NCBI GenBank assembly: GCA_038093975.1
Contig: JBBPTG010000068.1
Coordinates: 1 to 64,000, forward strand
Length of the DNA: 64,000 nt
Direction of reading: 5' to 3'
Source: Chalciporus piperatus
Lineage: Eukaryota; Basidiomycota; Agaricomycetes; Boletales; Boletaceae
Positions 1-11,390 of this stretch are shown one piece after another. Made by a program: the position numbers and the translations under genes. The notes beneath the pieces were generated by a model. That model saw only the letters and a list, made by a program, of their open reading frames with translations. It searched no databases and was not told the origin of the DNA. Position 1 is the first letter of the stretch. Each line of letters opens with the position of its first letter.

Positions 1-2864
1 TCCTCGTTCCCTTTTGCAGGTAACTTCCACCAGGAGTTCCAGTGAGCATCCGCGAGGGCAGCCCCTGGATCCATTGACCTGCGAAGGTTCATGATCCGAT
101 CCCGTTGCCCTTTCTGTCCACTGCCAGGTTCTCGATAAATCTGGTCCCACCCATATGATGCATCCAAAAGTCCCTTCCAAACAGCATCTCCCTCAGCTCC
201 CACAGGACGAAGATTTGCGGAGGAGAGACCAGCAACCCAGAAATCAAACTCCTTCGAAGACTGGGGTGATGTAGTGACTGCTGTGATGCCGGGCGTTTTC
301 GCAGCGAGGGCGAAGAAAAATCGAAGAGTGGGGATATTAGATAGACTCTCGAAGGACATGTTCTTCATTGCATCCTCCCCTGGTGTCGCAGTGTAATTTT
401 GGTCGTTTTTCACTTGAACCAGGATTACCCCCATATTTCCCTCTACCAACACGTCGCCCTCGAGAATAAATGGAACGAGGAGATCAATGCCTTTCTGGGC
501 ATTTGCGCAGAGGATTGCAGCACCCCGGGCCATCAGGCGCATGATGTATTGGATGTTCATCATGTTGAGTTGATGGACCTTGACGAAGTGGTTGAAATAT
601 AGCTTGCTGTCCTGAAAAAGTGTCTCCATCGATAACTTCCTCGGCTCAAGGGCAGCTTGCCAGGGGGCAGCAACGAAAAGATTTGAGAGGAAGTGCATGA
701 CGCTACACCAGCGGTGACCAATTATAGGAGAACCGAAGGCATCAGGGCCGCCGACAGCATTATCACGGGCAATTGTGAGCAGAAGCATCACAAGAAGCTC
801 TCCGCGGTCCCCTTTGTGCACTGAGAATCCACCCAAGATGCCCTTGAGTGTCTCCGCCGGTTTGAAATTTGTCTTGTACATCATCCAGTAGACAGCTTCG
901 GAGAGGATGGGTTCGGATGGCGATAAGGTGATCATCGTCTCCAGGTCGTGGTCGACCCGCAGAACTACACGTAAATGAGACCGAACCTGCTCTGTCTGGG
1001 GATCTGTAATGCTGGAGCTGTAGGATACCGAAAGAAACTCGATTGGCAGTCTCTGGGCAAGGCAGCCAAGCTGATGAGGTAAGTCCAGCTTTACACACCA
1101 AGGATCCATTCCGCCCAGTAATTTTGATAGGGCAAAACGAATGATGTCAAGCTGTGTAGAAGAGTCTCCTTGATCGTAACGAGTTGCCCATCTAATATAA
1201 AAGTTAGTTGGTGTGAAAAGTCAAAAAGTCATGTCAACTTACAGTGGCCTGCCAAACCTCAATAACAGTGCAGTGTCAGACACATGAGAGAGCTTGACAT
1301 CAACATTCATGGCATCCCCACTGCTTGGTACACAGATATTCTTGGCAAAATGATCAAAGCCAAGCTCTGAGAATGGTGGGATCAGTGATCCACCATTCAC
1401 CATTCTGGATGATGGGTCCACTGATGGATTAGGGATGATCTTGTACATGTGTCCAGCAGTGGAGAGAAGGATTGAAAACACTGGCTGCTTCAATAGCGCA
1501 CGTAACGCACGGCGAAATTCGATGTAGTGATCTCCCAACACATGGATTTCGTCGAAGGATAGGATTATGAATGATGGGGAATCCCTGGACTGAGGATGCT
1601 GTTTGAATGCCCTCATGGCATCCAGGAGCTTGTGGCACGACTCATTCAAAAGGAAGGTAGGGTCCTTGATTGTGTCATCCATGCTGCGAGTTGTTTGGTC
1701 TTCATCTCTTCGTAGTTCCTTGTACGTGGCCGAGACTCGGATCTATTTTTCCTGAGTGAGAATGGTCAAACAAACGACAGCTGTGATGCACACCTCGTTT
1801 GCCTTCTCAACAACTTTGTCATAAAATATTCGACGAAATGGCCCATGGCCAGTCATGGACATGCCACGATTCATATATGCCCTGAACTGTGGTGCCAGGG
1901 GCTTTGACTTGTCAAATGGTTTGAGCCCTTCAACTCCGAACAGTCGAGTGTCCTCGCTCTCGATCACCAGGTTCATCACTTCGAACAGTGCCTGCAACAG
2001 TGCAAGGGTATGTCGGAACATTCCTGCACCAAAGTCCGTCATGTAGTTTCGCAGCCTTAGATCAGGAGGGGGGTATCCTGCAGAGAATGTCAGTCAAACT
2101 TTGGATGAAACTCTGGTCAAAAGCATATAAAGTCTCACCAGTTGAACCTTCTGGACGAAGGACCATAGGAATAACGAGCTCGGACTTTGCCATTTCGTCA
2201 ACAGTACGTGATTTCCCCATGCCAGAAGACTGAATTATGGCTGTGTAGGTTGCATACAGGCTTTTGCCAGTGGCGGAAGAGGTGTCGTTGTGTTCAGCGT
2301 TGGGCAAGGAATTCTTGATATGATGGAGCAAGGCGAAAGCAGCTTCTCCAGCATAACCCACATTCCAGGCTTTTTCCGTGGCTGCAGGGAGGGAAGGCCA
2401 GAGTAAATATTAGTTTCTGACTGAGATCAGCCCACCAACCAGTTGCTCCCTCCAATGTCCGTAAACCATACCCTTCAAAGCGATAATTAGAGTATGATAT
2501 TGTGAGAGAGAACGCGGATGTACCTTCTGCTGATGCTGAGGGCCTTATTGATGCCCGAAGATAGTCTGTCCAATGGTCAAACATGAAACTAGTTCGTCAA
2601 TCATTAGATCCTACCGAGATCCCTGATCGACTGATATTTCCTTTCTTCCCAAGCTTTGGAGAGTGCCTGTTTCAACCGGGGGCCCGTTTCCGCATCGGAC
2701 AATTTCTCCATAAGAAAGGCGGGGTCCTGATTAAGTTGGCCATCAGAATTCATGGCAATATCTATCAGAAGATTCGTATAGAGGTAGTCATAGTCAAGGG
2801 TTTCCACTGGCAAGCGAAAGGCTAGAATTGTGTTGACTTTGTGGTCGAGACTGTGGTCTGCCAT
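1..2864 (-). CDS. P-loop NTPase-like protein of a basidiomycete-expanded family (3' end beyond window)
   Basis: Multi-exon gene read from an ATG at 2862-2864 and still open at base 1, so the C-terminus is missing. The N-terminal exon starts MADHSLDHKVN and an intron of about 49 nt follows near 2600. A P-loop-like stretch IIQSSGMGKSR lies around 2230-2260 and a Walker-B-like block FIILSFDEIH around 1535-1565. The last exon (from about 1190 down) carries GMDPWCVKLDLPHQLG and a long alpha-helical region with no stop to the window edge. From memory, agaricomycete genomes carry many paralogues with this SSG-GKSR / FDEIH / DLPHQL signature, sometimes linked to Crinkler-like effector architectures. 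That link is an inference and no nuclease or effector domain is visible here. Molecular function is unknown; ATP or GTP binding is suggested only by the motifs. Confidence 0.75.
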
Positions 2865-3394
2865 GATTGCGATGTGGTGTCTGTGAGTAACCAGTGATTA
2901 GCAAAAACCCCTAAAACGAGGCACTTCGGAATTCGGTTCTGTCCGCATCCTCAGTCGTTCAACGTTCATCTCTCCTCGAACATCTACGTGATGAGTCTCG
3001 TGAACACTACTGTCGCATCACCTTGCTTGCAAGGTCATTGACCTGGTGCGTTCGGATGTAAAATCGTCCACACGAACAAACGTATTTTTCCTATCACCGG
3101 AAACCGGATCATTGCTTATCAGCGCAATCGAATTCGTTGGCGTCAGTATCCACTTTTAGGGGGATTGATGTAGGTCTCGAAACAGATCCATCATGGACTG
3201 CGAAGCTGATTCTGTTTTCTCTCTCTCTCCCACTTGATTTGACTCCTCGTTCAAGTGCCGTATTCACGCAACTGTATTACTACTGAGCAATGCAAGCAAG
3301 GTGATAGGCGGCTACGGCCGCTACCTAGTTCACTCATACCTATTTTCAGATGGACAGCCTCAGGTCAGTGCTCTTTCCAAAGTTTCATCGCTTT
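2865..3394. other. Intergenic, no gene seen
   Basis: About 530 bp between the start of the P-loop gene and the decayed PQ-loop copy. Only short ORFs without splice or family support are present. It presumably holds the promoter of the leftward P-loop gene. Confidence 0.5.
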
Positions 3395-4005
3395 AAGCAT
3401 GCACCTGAACCCGTCGCCTTCGCTCATCGATGTGGGGGTTCCCTCGCTCCTGAATGATGTTATTTGCGGCCATCATCAATAACCCGGAGACTCGGATGAC
3501 AAACGTACCAACGCATCATCGGGCGTATCTTTACATGCTCTTTATTTGACATCACGATTACCGCAAATATGGAAGAACGTAGTAAGTCTTCGTCGCGTCT
3601 GAAAGTTCTTTGCTAACATATATCCCGTCCATTCCTTAGTACTGCAGGAAATCTGTTGAGGTGCAGTAAAATTGTCCGATTGCAGGTTTGATTCTTATTC
3701 GTGGCGTTGCAGGGTCTCTCGATGTATCTTTTCATATTTGCTTTCCTCGGCAACTTTTTCTACGTGTCGTCGCTCCTCACGTCTCCCCAAGCCCATCTCC
3801 CATCGCCAGCTTCGACCGAATTCTTGAGTGAGAGTACTCCGTGTGTTACCCCGCAGCGCAAGCCTGCGCTTCCCATACTCACATGTTTCCTTCTTCTTTC
3901 TGGCAGGTACTTGCTAGGGAGTGGCGGAACCTTCATATTCGACATCATAATCGTCACCCAATCTTTCGTCTACGGCGAGGATACAACCGAACTCGAGTGC
4001 GGCAA
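3395..4005 (+). pseudogene. Decayed inverted partial copy of the PQ-loop transporter gene
   Basis: This stretch repeats, in opposite orientation, the 3' half of the gene at 6628-8542 (roughly 6780-7390). Over the best part (3701-3965) the two copies differ at only about a dozen positions, and intron positions and the 21-nt exon are recognisably preserved, so the copy was made from DNA and not from mRNA. Decay is visible: an in-frame TAA just after the segment matching NDVIF (about 3479), loss of about 15 nt that removes part of a membrane segment near 3540, extra bases at the donor site after WKN (about 3580), and two deletions of about 16 nt near the 3' end. The first half of the gene is absent. 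A truncated PQ-loop could still be read from 3701, but there is no evidence of function. Confidence 0.85.
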
Positions 4006-5055
4006 CCGGGTTCCTTCGGCGGGACCCAGTGCGTATCAAAGGGCGTTTCTAACTTAGGCCTTGTTCATTCAACGTAATTTCAACGGGATGGTGTCACAGG
4101 GCATAGGATCACTCTACTGAGTATACAGCCACATCTCCTCGTCCAGCTGATTAGAAGTTTTCTCAGATCCCTGTCTGCCCCGTGGAAGGCTGCGGCGGCG
4201 AGTTAACCGCATCTTTGCACACCTGACTTTACTTTGTCGATGGACCTACCCGGGCCGAGTACCGTCATCTCGTACAACGTTGCCTACCATCCCCACCAAC
4301 CAACAACAAATTGAGGAGCGTTCCCCCGTAGCCTGAGATTCTCCTTATACCGGTGGTTGCAGCGCGTCTGGTGTCTCTTCCAAAACCTTCGGCCCAAGGA
4401 ATTTCCCCTGAACAGTTGCTCGGCTATTCGTCGTCGTCGGGAAGCGTGGCGAGCATCATCCCAAGTTCGGACCTCATTGTTGGGGAACAATCGCGCCGAT
4501 GCACGGGTGGCGAGTCCTTTCCTTGACCCGCGCGCCCAACATGATTCTGTTTCTTGGGGCTTTCGTACTCCAGTGGCGTTATCCAGGCGACGTTGTATCA
4601 TGGCCCACAGTCGGCGGCCTCATACTCGTCGTTGTCGTCGTCTCAAGAGACTTTTGGTGGCTGCAACCAGGCCCGAAGCGGATGGAGCTTGAGGGACTTG
4701 GAGATGACAAGGTGCCTTTCTTACGCAGATTCGCGCCACCTTCACGTTGGACTCGGGCCTAGTACGCAGAATTTGATTGCATAAGTTCACGCCGTCATAT
4801 TTTACTGATAGCACTAGTCCTGGCATTCGTGAAAGAGTACACAAGTTTACCTCGAATAGAGGGGAAAGTCGACAAAAAAGTGTAACAAAATGAAACAATA
4901 CACACTTGCGTTTAGACACGACGAGTCTAAACCATACAATGCTTGCAGTAAGTAATATTTGAACAATGGTTAAATGGCCGTATGATAAAACGACAATCTA
5001 ATATGCGAATGACGAAAACGAACATACAAGACGGGAGCGACGAGAGCAGAACGAA
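4006..5055. other. Unassigned region with one membrane-like ORF
   Basis: About 1 kb between the decayed copy and the 3' end of the LisH gene. The plus-strand ORF 4499-4762 (87 residues) has an unusually protein-like composition: a tryptophan-containing hydrophobic stretch (GGLILVVVVVSRDFWWL) followed by a charged tail ending in a stop at 4760-4762. I do not recognise it. No convincing upstream exons or start context could be joined to it. It may be a remnant of another gene or chance. Confidence 0.3.
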
Positions 5056-6361
5056 TCACGTCCTTGCGTTGAGGAAATTCTGCAAATCGAAAGGCGATGC
5101 CTGTCACCGGGCCGGGTCGGTGAGCCCTTGGAGGAAGAGGCTACAAGCAGAGCTCACCTCCTGGGATAGTTCCTTGGAAGAATCACCAGTAGCCTGCTTG
5201 TTCGTGCCGAGGGGGAATGACAGCCCGCTGAGCCGATTTGCAGGGACTTTGACCCGTAACTCATGCAACGCAGCCCATAGACAGTGCGTGTACCGTACGG
5301 CAAGTTCTAAATGCGAAACCGTTGGCATATCGGTGTGATCTGCAACTCAAGTCAGTCATCCCCGTATCAACGGTAGTACTGTTCGGGAGAATAACGAACG
5401 GAGGATTGCACTGTTTATCTGTTCCGCGACTCGATCGCGCCTTTCTTGATGCAAATACCTCACCATTGGACTGTTCTCTGGGATGGTGTATGCAAGTAGT
5501 CCGCCCACGTTCGAGAGTTCTTTCTGATAAGTGGCGCGGTCTTCGGCTTTCCCAAGACCGTTCGCAGTCGCGTATAGCTTTTGTACTCGAAACAACAGTT
5601 CCGCCTGATGTTTATCCACATCCTTTGGTTCGCGTTTCACCGGTGGTGTCAAGCTGACCATAACCATGGGGCTCCCTGCAGGCCGACTTGGTGGATTATA
5701 GACGAGAGGAACAGTTCGACAAGCCTCAATGAAACCCAGGATGCGTAAGTTGAGCGAGAGATGGACTGGGTTCACTGTTTCCGCGGTGTACTCGAGCCGT
5801 GAGGGGTCCGCGTTCTCGTCCGATACCTCCATCTCGTCATGACCATTGTCTTCTGCGAGTACACTTGGGAAATGTTGGTTCAGTAAACGGGTTGCCTCCT
5901 CTACTCTGCCCGAGAGAATCTCGAACTGTATGCCTGATGGTGATGACGACGGACCATCGACGTCAGCTCGGGGTATTCACCACTTCAAGAGACGGGACGG
6001 AAGGATGACTGTGGGGTACATACGTACGTTGTCGCAGGCGAATATTCTTGATAATGTCCTCGCTCAGGTCCATTGAGCCTTGGGAACCAAAACCACCCAT
6101 CCCGTCTCCCACCCGAGTGACCGTTCCGTCACAAATCTCATCACCGTCCTTGTCAAGATGTCGTACGGCACTGTCCTTTGCGAACGCTTGTGCAGTGTTC
6201 AAGTAGCAGTTGTGGCATAGGTAGTTGAGCACAAGGTTGCGCTGTGTGTAATGCAGCAAGGGAGTTACATCGCGTGGTCAGCACGAGACTCCGGGGAAGA
6301 AAGGCAATGGAGGTCATACCAGATGGTCTGGTTGAGGTTCGGCGAGACCTTGGTTGCCCAT
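5056..6361 (-). CDS. LisH-CTLH-CRA domain protein (RanBPM C-terminal-like)
   Basis: Five exons. The ATG at 6359-6361 gives MGNQGLAEPQPDHL, then an intron (acceptor TTACACACAG) leads into RNLVLNYLCHNCYLNTAQAF, a LisH motif. The CTLH part follows (DIIKNIRLRQGIQFEILSGR, then NLRILGFIEACRT), and a CRA-like region (DRATYQKELSNVGGLLAY) runs to the terminal exon ending FLNART at 5056. The order and sequence match the C-terminal half of RanBPM/Gid1-type proteins of GID/CTLH ubiquitin-ligase complexes, but no SPRY domain precedes the LisH and none is seen upstream. Membership of a GID-like complex is therefore inference from the domain set. The gene lies inside the interval bounded by the two inverted PQ-loop copies. 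Confidence 0.85.
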
Positions 6362-6627
6362 GGGTTCAGCGCTTCCATGCCCGAGGTCGCGCCCTTTGTT
6401 GGTCCCGGTTGGCATCGTCTAATGGGGAGAATGGAACAGACACGTGCTCTCCTAAATGGTGGGCAGGAAGGACTTGAGGAAGGGTCTCAGCTCGTTCACT
6501 ATGCTGATGGTACTGAATTATAAACTATTCTTGTAGCGTGGTATAGCACATGCATTATATATCGAGGGGCCCATGATGTACAGTATGTATCACCAATGTG
6601 AATCGCAAAATTAGCCGGATGCCTCAA

Positions 6628-8542
6628 TCATGCCCGAGTCCTCGAATGCGGCACGACAACTCTCTCACCATGCAACCACTGTGAATGGGCACGCGTGTCT
6701 GCAAGTGCGTCACCCCTAAGGAGCCCGGCTGTCTCTTCCGCAAGCGCCGCACTCCGTACAAGGGAGTTTCCTCGACTTCGGCTATATCCTCGCCGGGGAT
6801 GCCTACCTCTGTAGATGAAAGATTGGGTGACGATTGTGATGTCGAATATGAAGGTTCCACCACTCCCTAGCAAGTACCTGCCAGAAAGAAGAAGGAAACA
6901 TGTGAGTATGGGAAGCGCATGCTTGCGGGATAACGCACGGAATACTCTCACGAAAGAATTCGGTCGAAGCTGGCGGTGGGAGATGGGCTTGAGGAGACGT
7001 GAGGAGCGACGACACGTAGAAAAAGTTGCCGAGGAAAGCGAATATGAAAAGATACATCGAGAGACCCTGCAACGCCACGAATCAGAATCAAACCTGTACT
7101 CGAGACAATTTCACTGCACCTCAACAGATTTCCTGCAGTACTAAGGAATGGACGGGATATGCGTTAGCAAAGAACTTTGAGACACGACAAAGACTTACGT
7201 TCTTCCATATTTGCGGTAATCGTGATGTCAAATAGAGAGTAGTGCATAGCCATGCAAAGATACGCCCGATGATGCGCTGGTATGTTGCGTCATCTCCGGG
7301 TTGTTGATGCTGGCTGAAAATAACATCATTCAGGAGCGAGGGAGCCTCCAGATGGATGAATGAAGGCGACGGGTCCGGGAGGTGGATGACTGGATCATGT
7401 GCGGCGGGCAATCCAGTTATCGTCGAAAGGTCCAAGCTGGAGCTTGGTGCCAGCACCGCTCCTGTGATTTCCCTCCTACCGACCAGGGCCTGCACGCCAC
7501 CAGTATATCTTCCAAAGCTGAAGAGCGCACCCATGCCCAGCAGAACCATCCCAGCGCTCCTCCGACTAGCTCGCGACGCAGTTCGCCTTTCCGTCTCCCC
7601 ATCGTCTTCCTCAGCTAGATCCTCTGAATCCTCGCCTCGTCGCAATGACCTTCCTCTCGCAAGTGCCGCAGCCGCGGCAGCAGATGTAGACGCAGGGTGG
7701 GCGGATGTATGGATGATGGGCGACATCTGGCGTCTTGCAGGAGCTCCCTGCTGTGGCAGTTCGAGCCTCTCCTGACTCCATGACACGCGCTTCCTCCGTC
7801 CGGTCTCGGAATGGAAACTGTCCGAAAGTGCAGAGAGCACCGCGTCGCTTACCTCGTCCTGACCCTCATCGGACGCGTGTGGGGCAGCGGAGGACTCATC
7901 GATCGGGGGTTCATCGCCAAACTTTTTCGGGCGGCGGTGTTCTGGATGGACGTCAGGATAAGCGGCCAGAGCGGCTGCTGCCGCGATGTTACCCGCTGTG
8001 GCGGATAATGTGCGGTAATGTGATGCATCTACAGATAGGCGTCGTGCAGATGATGTAGTGCGCGAGCGGGAATGAGGATAGACAATGGGTGGCGTCTTGG
8101 GACCGCCGCCATAGTAGAAGTATTGGTACAAAAGACCGCAATCTACGAGGCAAAAGTACGTGGCGAGATACGTCTTCTCGGGTGAGCATCATCGGGAGAG
8201 ACAGAGGCACGAACAGATGCTCACCTGAAAGGGCAATTGACGTGTGAGGAGGCAACCGATCAAGTTAGAAGCATCTCCTGTAAGTCGCAAGAAATGAGAC
8301 CGACAACAGCGAAAATGGCGCGAATTTCGCGTACCGAGCATCCAGTTGAATAAGAAAGGAAGCGCGAGACTCTCGCAAGATTGCTGCTTTATGTTCTCGA
8401 GAATTTGCCTAACGAGATCGTATCAGATAACGCTCTCGAAGACCCGAATGGTGCAATTGTCGACTCACGGGAATTGCGCACCCAGCCAACAGCACATTGA
8501 AATATAACCTAGCAGCTCGCTGAAAGACTCAATGAGGACCAT
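6628..8542 (-). CDS. PQ-loop vacuolar/lysosomal cationic amino-acid transporter (Ypq/PQLC2 type)
   Basis: The ATG at 8540-8542 opens MVLIESFSELLGYISMCCWL, leading by a short intron into GAQFP-QILENIK, the first PQ-loop. Further exons give DASNLIGCLLTRQLPFQ and TYLATYFCLVDCGLLYQYFY, then a long Ser/Arg/Ala-rich cytoplasmic insert of about 200 residues (about 8080-7430). The second PQ-loop is SRLPQIWKN-YCRKSVEGLS, where a 21-nt exon (about 7120-7140) encodes YCRKSVE. The last membrane part is YLLGSGGTFIFDITIVTQ, and the tail ends at 6628. Ypq1-3 and PQLC2 export basic amino acids across the vacuole or lysosome membrane; that role is inferred by family. The 3' half has an inverted, decayed copy at 3395-4005. 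Confidence 0.9.
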
Positions 8543-8986
8543 TGTCGTTGTTTCGTTACTTGGGTAGGAGTCAGCCCGACCGGCGTTGGCAGAGATCGAT
8601 GTAGGGTATGTTCACACAGCGTTCTAAGGGGGGGCATGCCAGCCCAGCCGTGTCTGCTCGAGGTCTTGAATAGTAGCTGACTGAGAACTTGTTTGGAACT
8701 TCCTCCGCGTCGCCGCTTTTCGGCTCCCACCCGCGGCTGTGCTGCACGGAGCTGCGATAACGGAGCGATATAGCAAAATCAAAGACGCCAAATCTGCGCA
8801 CGTCGCACGAACTGCCAACAAACATTCTCACTCAGTCCCCACTGGGGTATCGTACACGTGTACACGCGCCCATGCCAGCGAACATCTGGGGAAACCGGGG
8901 AAACCGGGGAAACCGGGCCACGCGAGAGATAGGCTGCTCACACGACTTGGCAGGCAGCGGGAACGTACATGAGCTATTTGTGACGT
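8543..8986. other. Intergenic, with a short 9-bp tandem repeat
   Basis: About 440 bp between the PQ-loop start and the 3' end of the SET gene. Three tandem copies of a 9-bp unit (GGGGAAACC phase) lie at about 8888-8918. No gene is supported. Confidence 0.5.
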
Positions 8987-11219
8987 CTACGGCTTTATCC
9001 ATCCTCGACAGTCTACCGAGCCACACAGGCATCCTCCTTTCACAGCTCGTTTCCCTTTCTTGGGAAGCTCATCTTCCGCGTGAGGGTAATAGTCAATCGT
9101 AAGTTCGGCACCTGCTGCTATATCCATGGATGCAACAAATGCCACGTACGGCATATTCACCTGTGGCCCGAGTCGGGTTACGACTGCATTGCACAAGAAT
9201 GGATTGCTTACGTCTGGGATTGTGTCGTATACAACAGAGCAAACCTCCATGTTTGGACTACATGAGTGGCTATCGGATGCAAGTCAGCAAGGCACATCGG
9301 AAAGCTGGCAACATACTTTACGAAGCGTGTCCAGTTTCCTCCAGTAGCCCTTCAGTTTACGCCGCAAGATCACAATAGATATCTCACCATGTGTATAAGA
9401 GTCCACAGTGTATCTTCCTCCCAAGTTCTCTGAGTCTTTGACTTCAGTGCCATCAAGATCAAACAAGTAACCATGATGTTCTTCAGGTAATGATTCAACT
9501 TCGTCTCGTCGACTAGTACCATTCAGTTCGTCAACTCGAACCTGATATAGCGAGGTGTGTACTTACACCAGCATTCTGCAGTTACGAGGCGCGAGGTTAG
9601 TGGTCGTTCATCTCGACAAGAGTATCATATTACCCTGTGTAAGTTCCAAGAACCTTGCCGCGAGGAATGTCGTCCAGCGCGCGCGCACCCCATCCACATC
9701 GCATCGTGTCAAAAATTTCGATGCGAGTGTCGCGGGGACGTTGAGCGACACGGTTTTCACAATCATCGTTACACGTACAGTACTGTGAGTTGATGCAATG
9801 TTAGATCAAAAAAATTACCCCCACATACAGCCAAACCTTGTTGCATTCGATGACCTCTACACCGCGTGGGACATTGAAGTTGAACAAGCTCTGCACCCCT
9901 CTGTCAGACGTAATTAAGGCTGGAAGTTACTGCAGGCTTACCTTGGAATAGGCGAAGACTTTGGTCTCGTTGTGGGGGTCTAAAACTTCAGAAGAGGCTT
10001 GACAAGAGCACTCTGACGGGTCTGTACAGACGACACAATCACACACAGTGAAGACGCCGCGTGATACCTCAAAAGTCTCTTGTAGCTCATCGTCGCTGTG
10101 TAATATGAGTGAACAAGTCCTCTTCGCAGAGAATGATCATACCAAAATATGTAGCTTTTCTCGATATATCTGAAACGCCTGAGATTTGGTGGGATTTCTT
10201 CATCAAAGATATCAGATGAGATGCGAACAGGAGCAGCCCTCGCATCTCTCGCAGCTTTACACCACGATGATTGGAGACGCCCTCGTCTGGGACACAAAGT
10301 CAACTGGCAAAAAACGCCACAAATCGGACCCGTGCTTACAGTGTCGGTTGTTGGATGATGACAGACGGAAGCGATGCCTGCACAATCTCAGAATCCTTTG
10401 AGGAACCGGCCGAAACCGGAGTCCATGGTAGTTTCCCTCTTTGTGAGAGGGCTGACGGAGTGGCGGAACTTCTGATCGAGGAAGCTGGGGTGCGACCTCG
10501 TCCGCGCCGGGACGTAGAAGCGGATGCGACGGGAGATGACGCAACTATTGTAGGAGAAGACGTCCTACCCGCACGAGAAGCCACAGTTGCCGAGGAGCCA
10601 GCAGTGTTGCCCCGTCTTACCCTAAGTCTCGAATTAGCTTCTGCGCCCCTCTCTGGTTCTTGCAGCCTGCCATACGCGACCTCTATCTCTGCGTCCCAGT
10701 TTTCTGTCGAGATAGGAGCTGCGCGACGCCTTTTCTCTAACTTCTCATCGTACGCCTGTCGGCGATGGTGAGTGATGCGTTTGTGTACCGCGTCATCTGG
10801 CCATGGAACTTCCATGTCGAGGGAATTTTCTGCTATGGTAGTCCGTATGCGTTTCTGAATTTTCTTCCACGCGGTTATCATTTCGCGCTTCTCAAAATTG
10901 TCTTCGGTGTGCCATGTCGTGTTCGAACCATCCTTTCGATGCCAGTCTTCCCATCTCACCTACATTTCGAGGAAAGTGTAAGTAGGGAGACTGCGTCACA
11001 CACAGTCAGATGATGGGAAACGCACTTCATATCTGTGTATACATGCTGAGATCGTGCGTGCTGCCAGGTTAACCTCCCATACCTTGACGTGCCATCGAGA
11101 CGAATTTCTTCGCCGACAACACCACGGACTGGCCATTCGTTGGACTCATTTCCGCCTGATGCATCGCTCCAAGACTCTTCTGGTGTTGGAGATGGTCGCC
11201 ACATTCGATCTTCTTCCAT
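8987..11219 (-). CDS. clr4-like: Chromodomain + SET histone H3K9 methyltransferase (Clr4/SUV39H type)
   Basis: Exons run from the ATG at 11217-11219. A chromodomain is assembled over three exons: [19 protein letters not shown], then a 7-nt exon (11026-11032) supplying YE, then [21 protein letters not shown] low-complexity Ser/Arg linker follows (about 10850-10340). Pre-SET cysteines appear in [33 protein letters not shown] and neighbouring segments. The SET domain shows [17 protein letters not shown] and the catalytic GNWTRFVNHSCSPN, then AELTIDYY. Post-[14 protein letters not shown] is followed by the stop at 8987. This architecture is that of Suv39/Clr4 enzymes that place heterochromatic H3K9 methylation, and all expected zinc ligands seem present. 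Several introns separate the exons. It is divergent to RAD54 with a 171-bp gap. Confidence 0.93.
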
Positions 11220-11390
11220 TGTGAATGAAGGTAGCTGAGAGATGAAACGTCCTGGTTGTAACTTAGTGGGTGTAGTACATACTACGTTTGAGTTCGCAAC
11301 TTCGCACTATCTCCGAGTCACGTGTATTGATTTTTACGCGTCCGAGTCAACGCGTCCAGACACGCCAAAGTCTTTGATCCCAACTCCCAT
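11220..11390. promoter_or_regulatory. Divergent promoter with two ACGCGT boxes (H3K9 methyltransferase / RAD54)
   Basis: A 171-bp interval between two start codons. It has ACGCGT at 11336-11341 and again at 11350-11355, about 36-55 bp upstream of the RAD54 ATG, plus CACGTG at 11319-11324. ACGCGT is the MluI cell-cycle box bound by MBF in yeasts, and many replication and repair genes carry it. That the box works this way here is inference. Confidence 0.55.
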
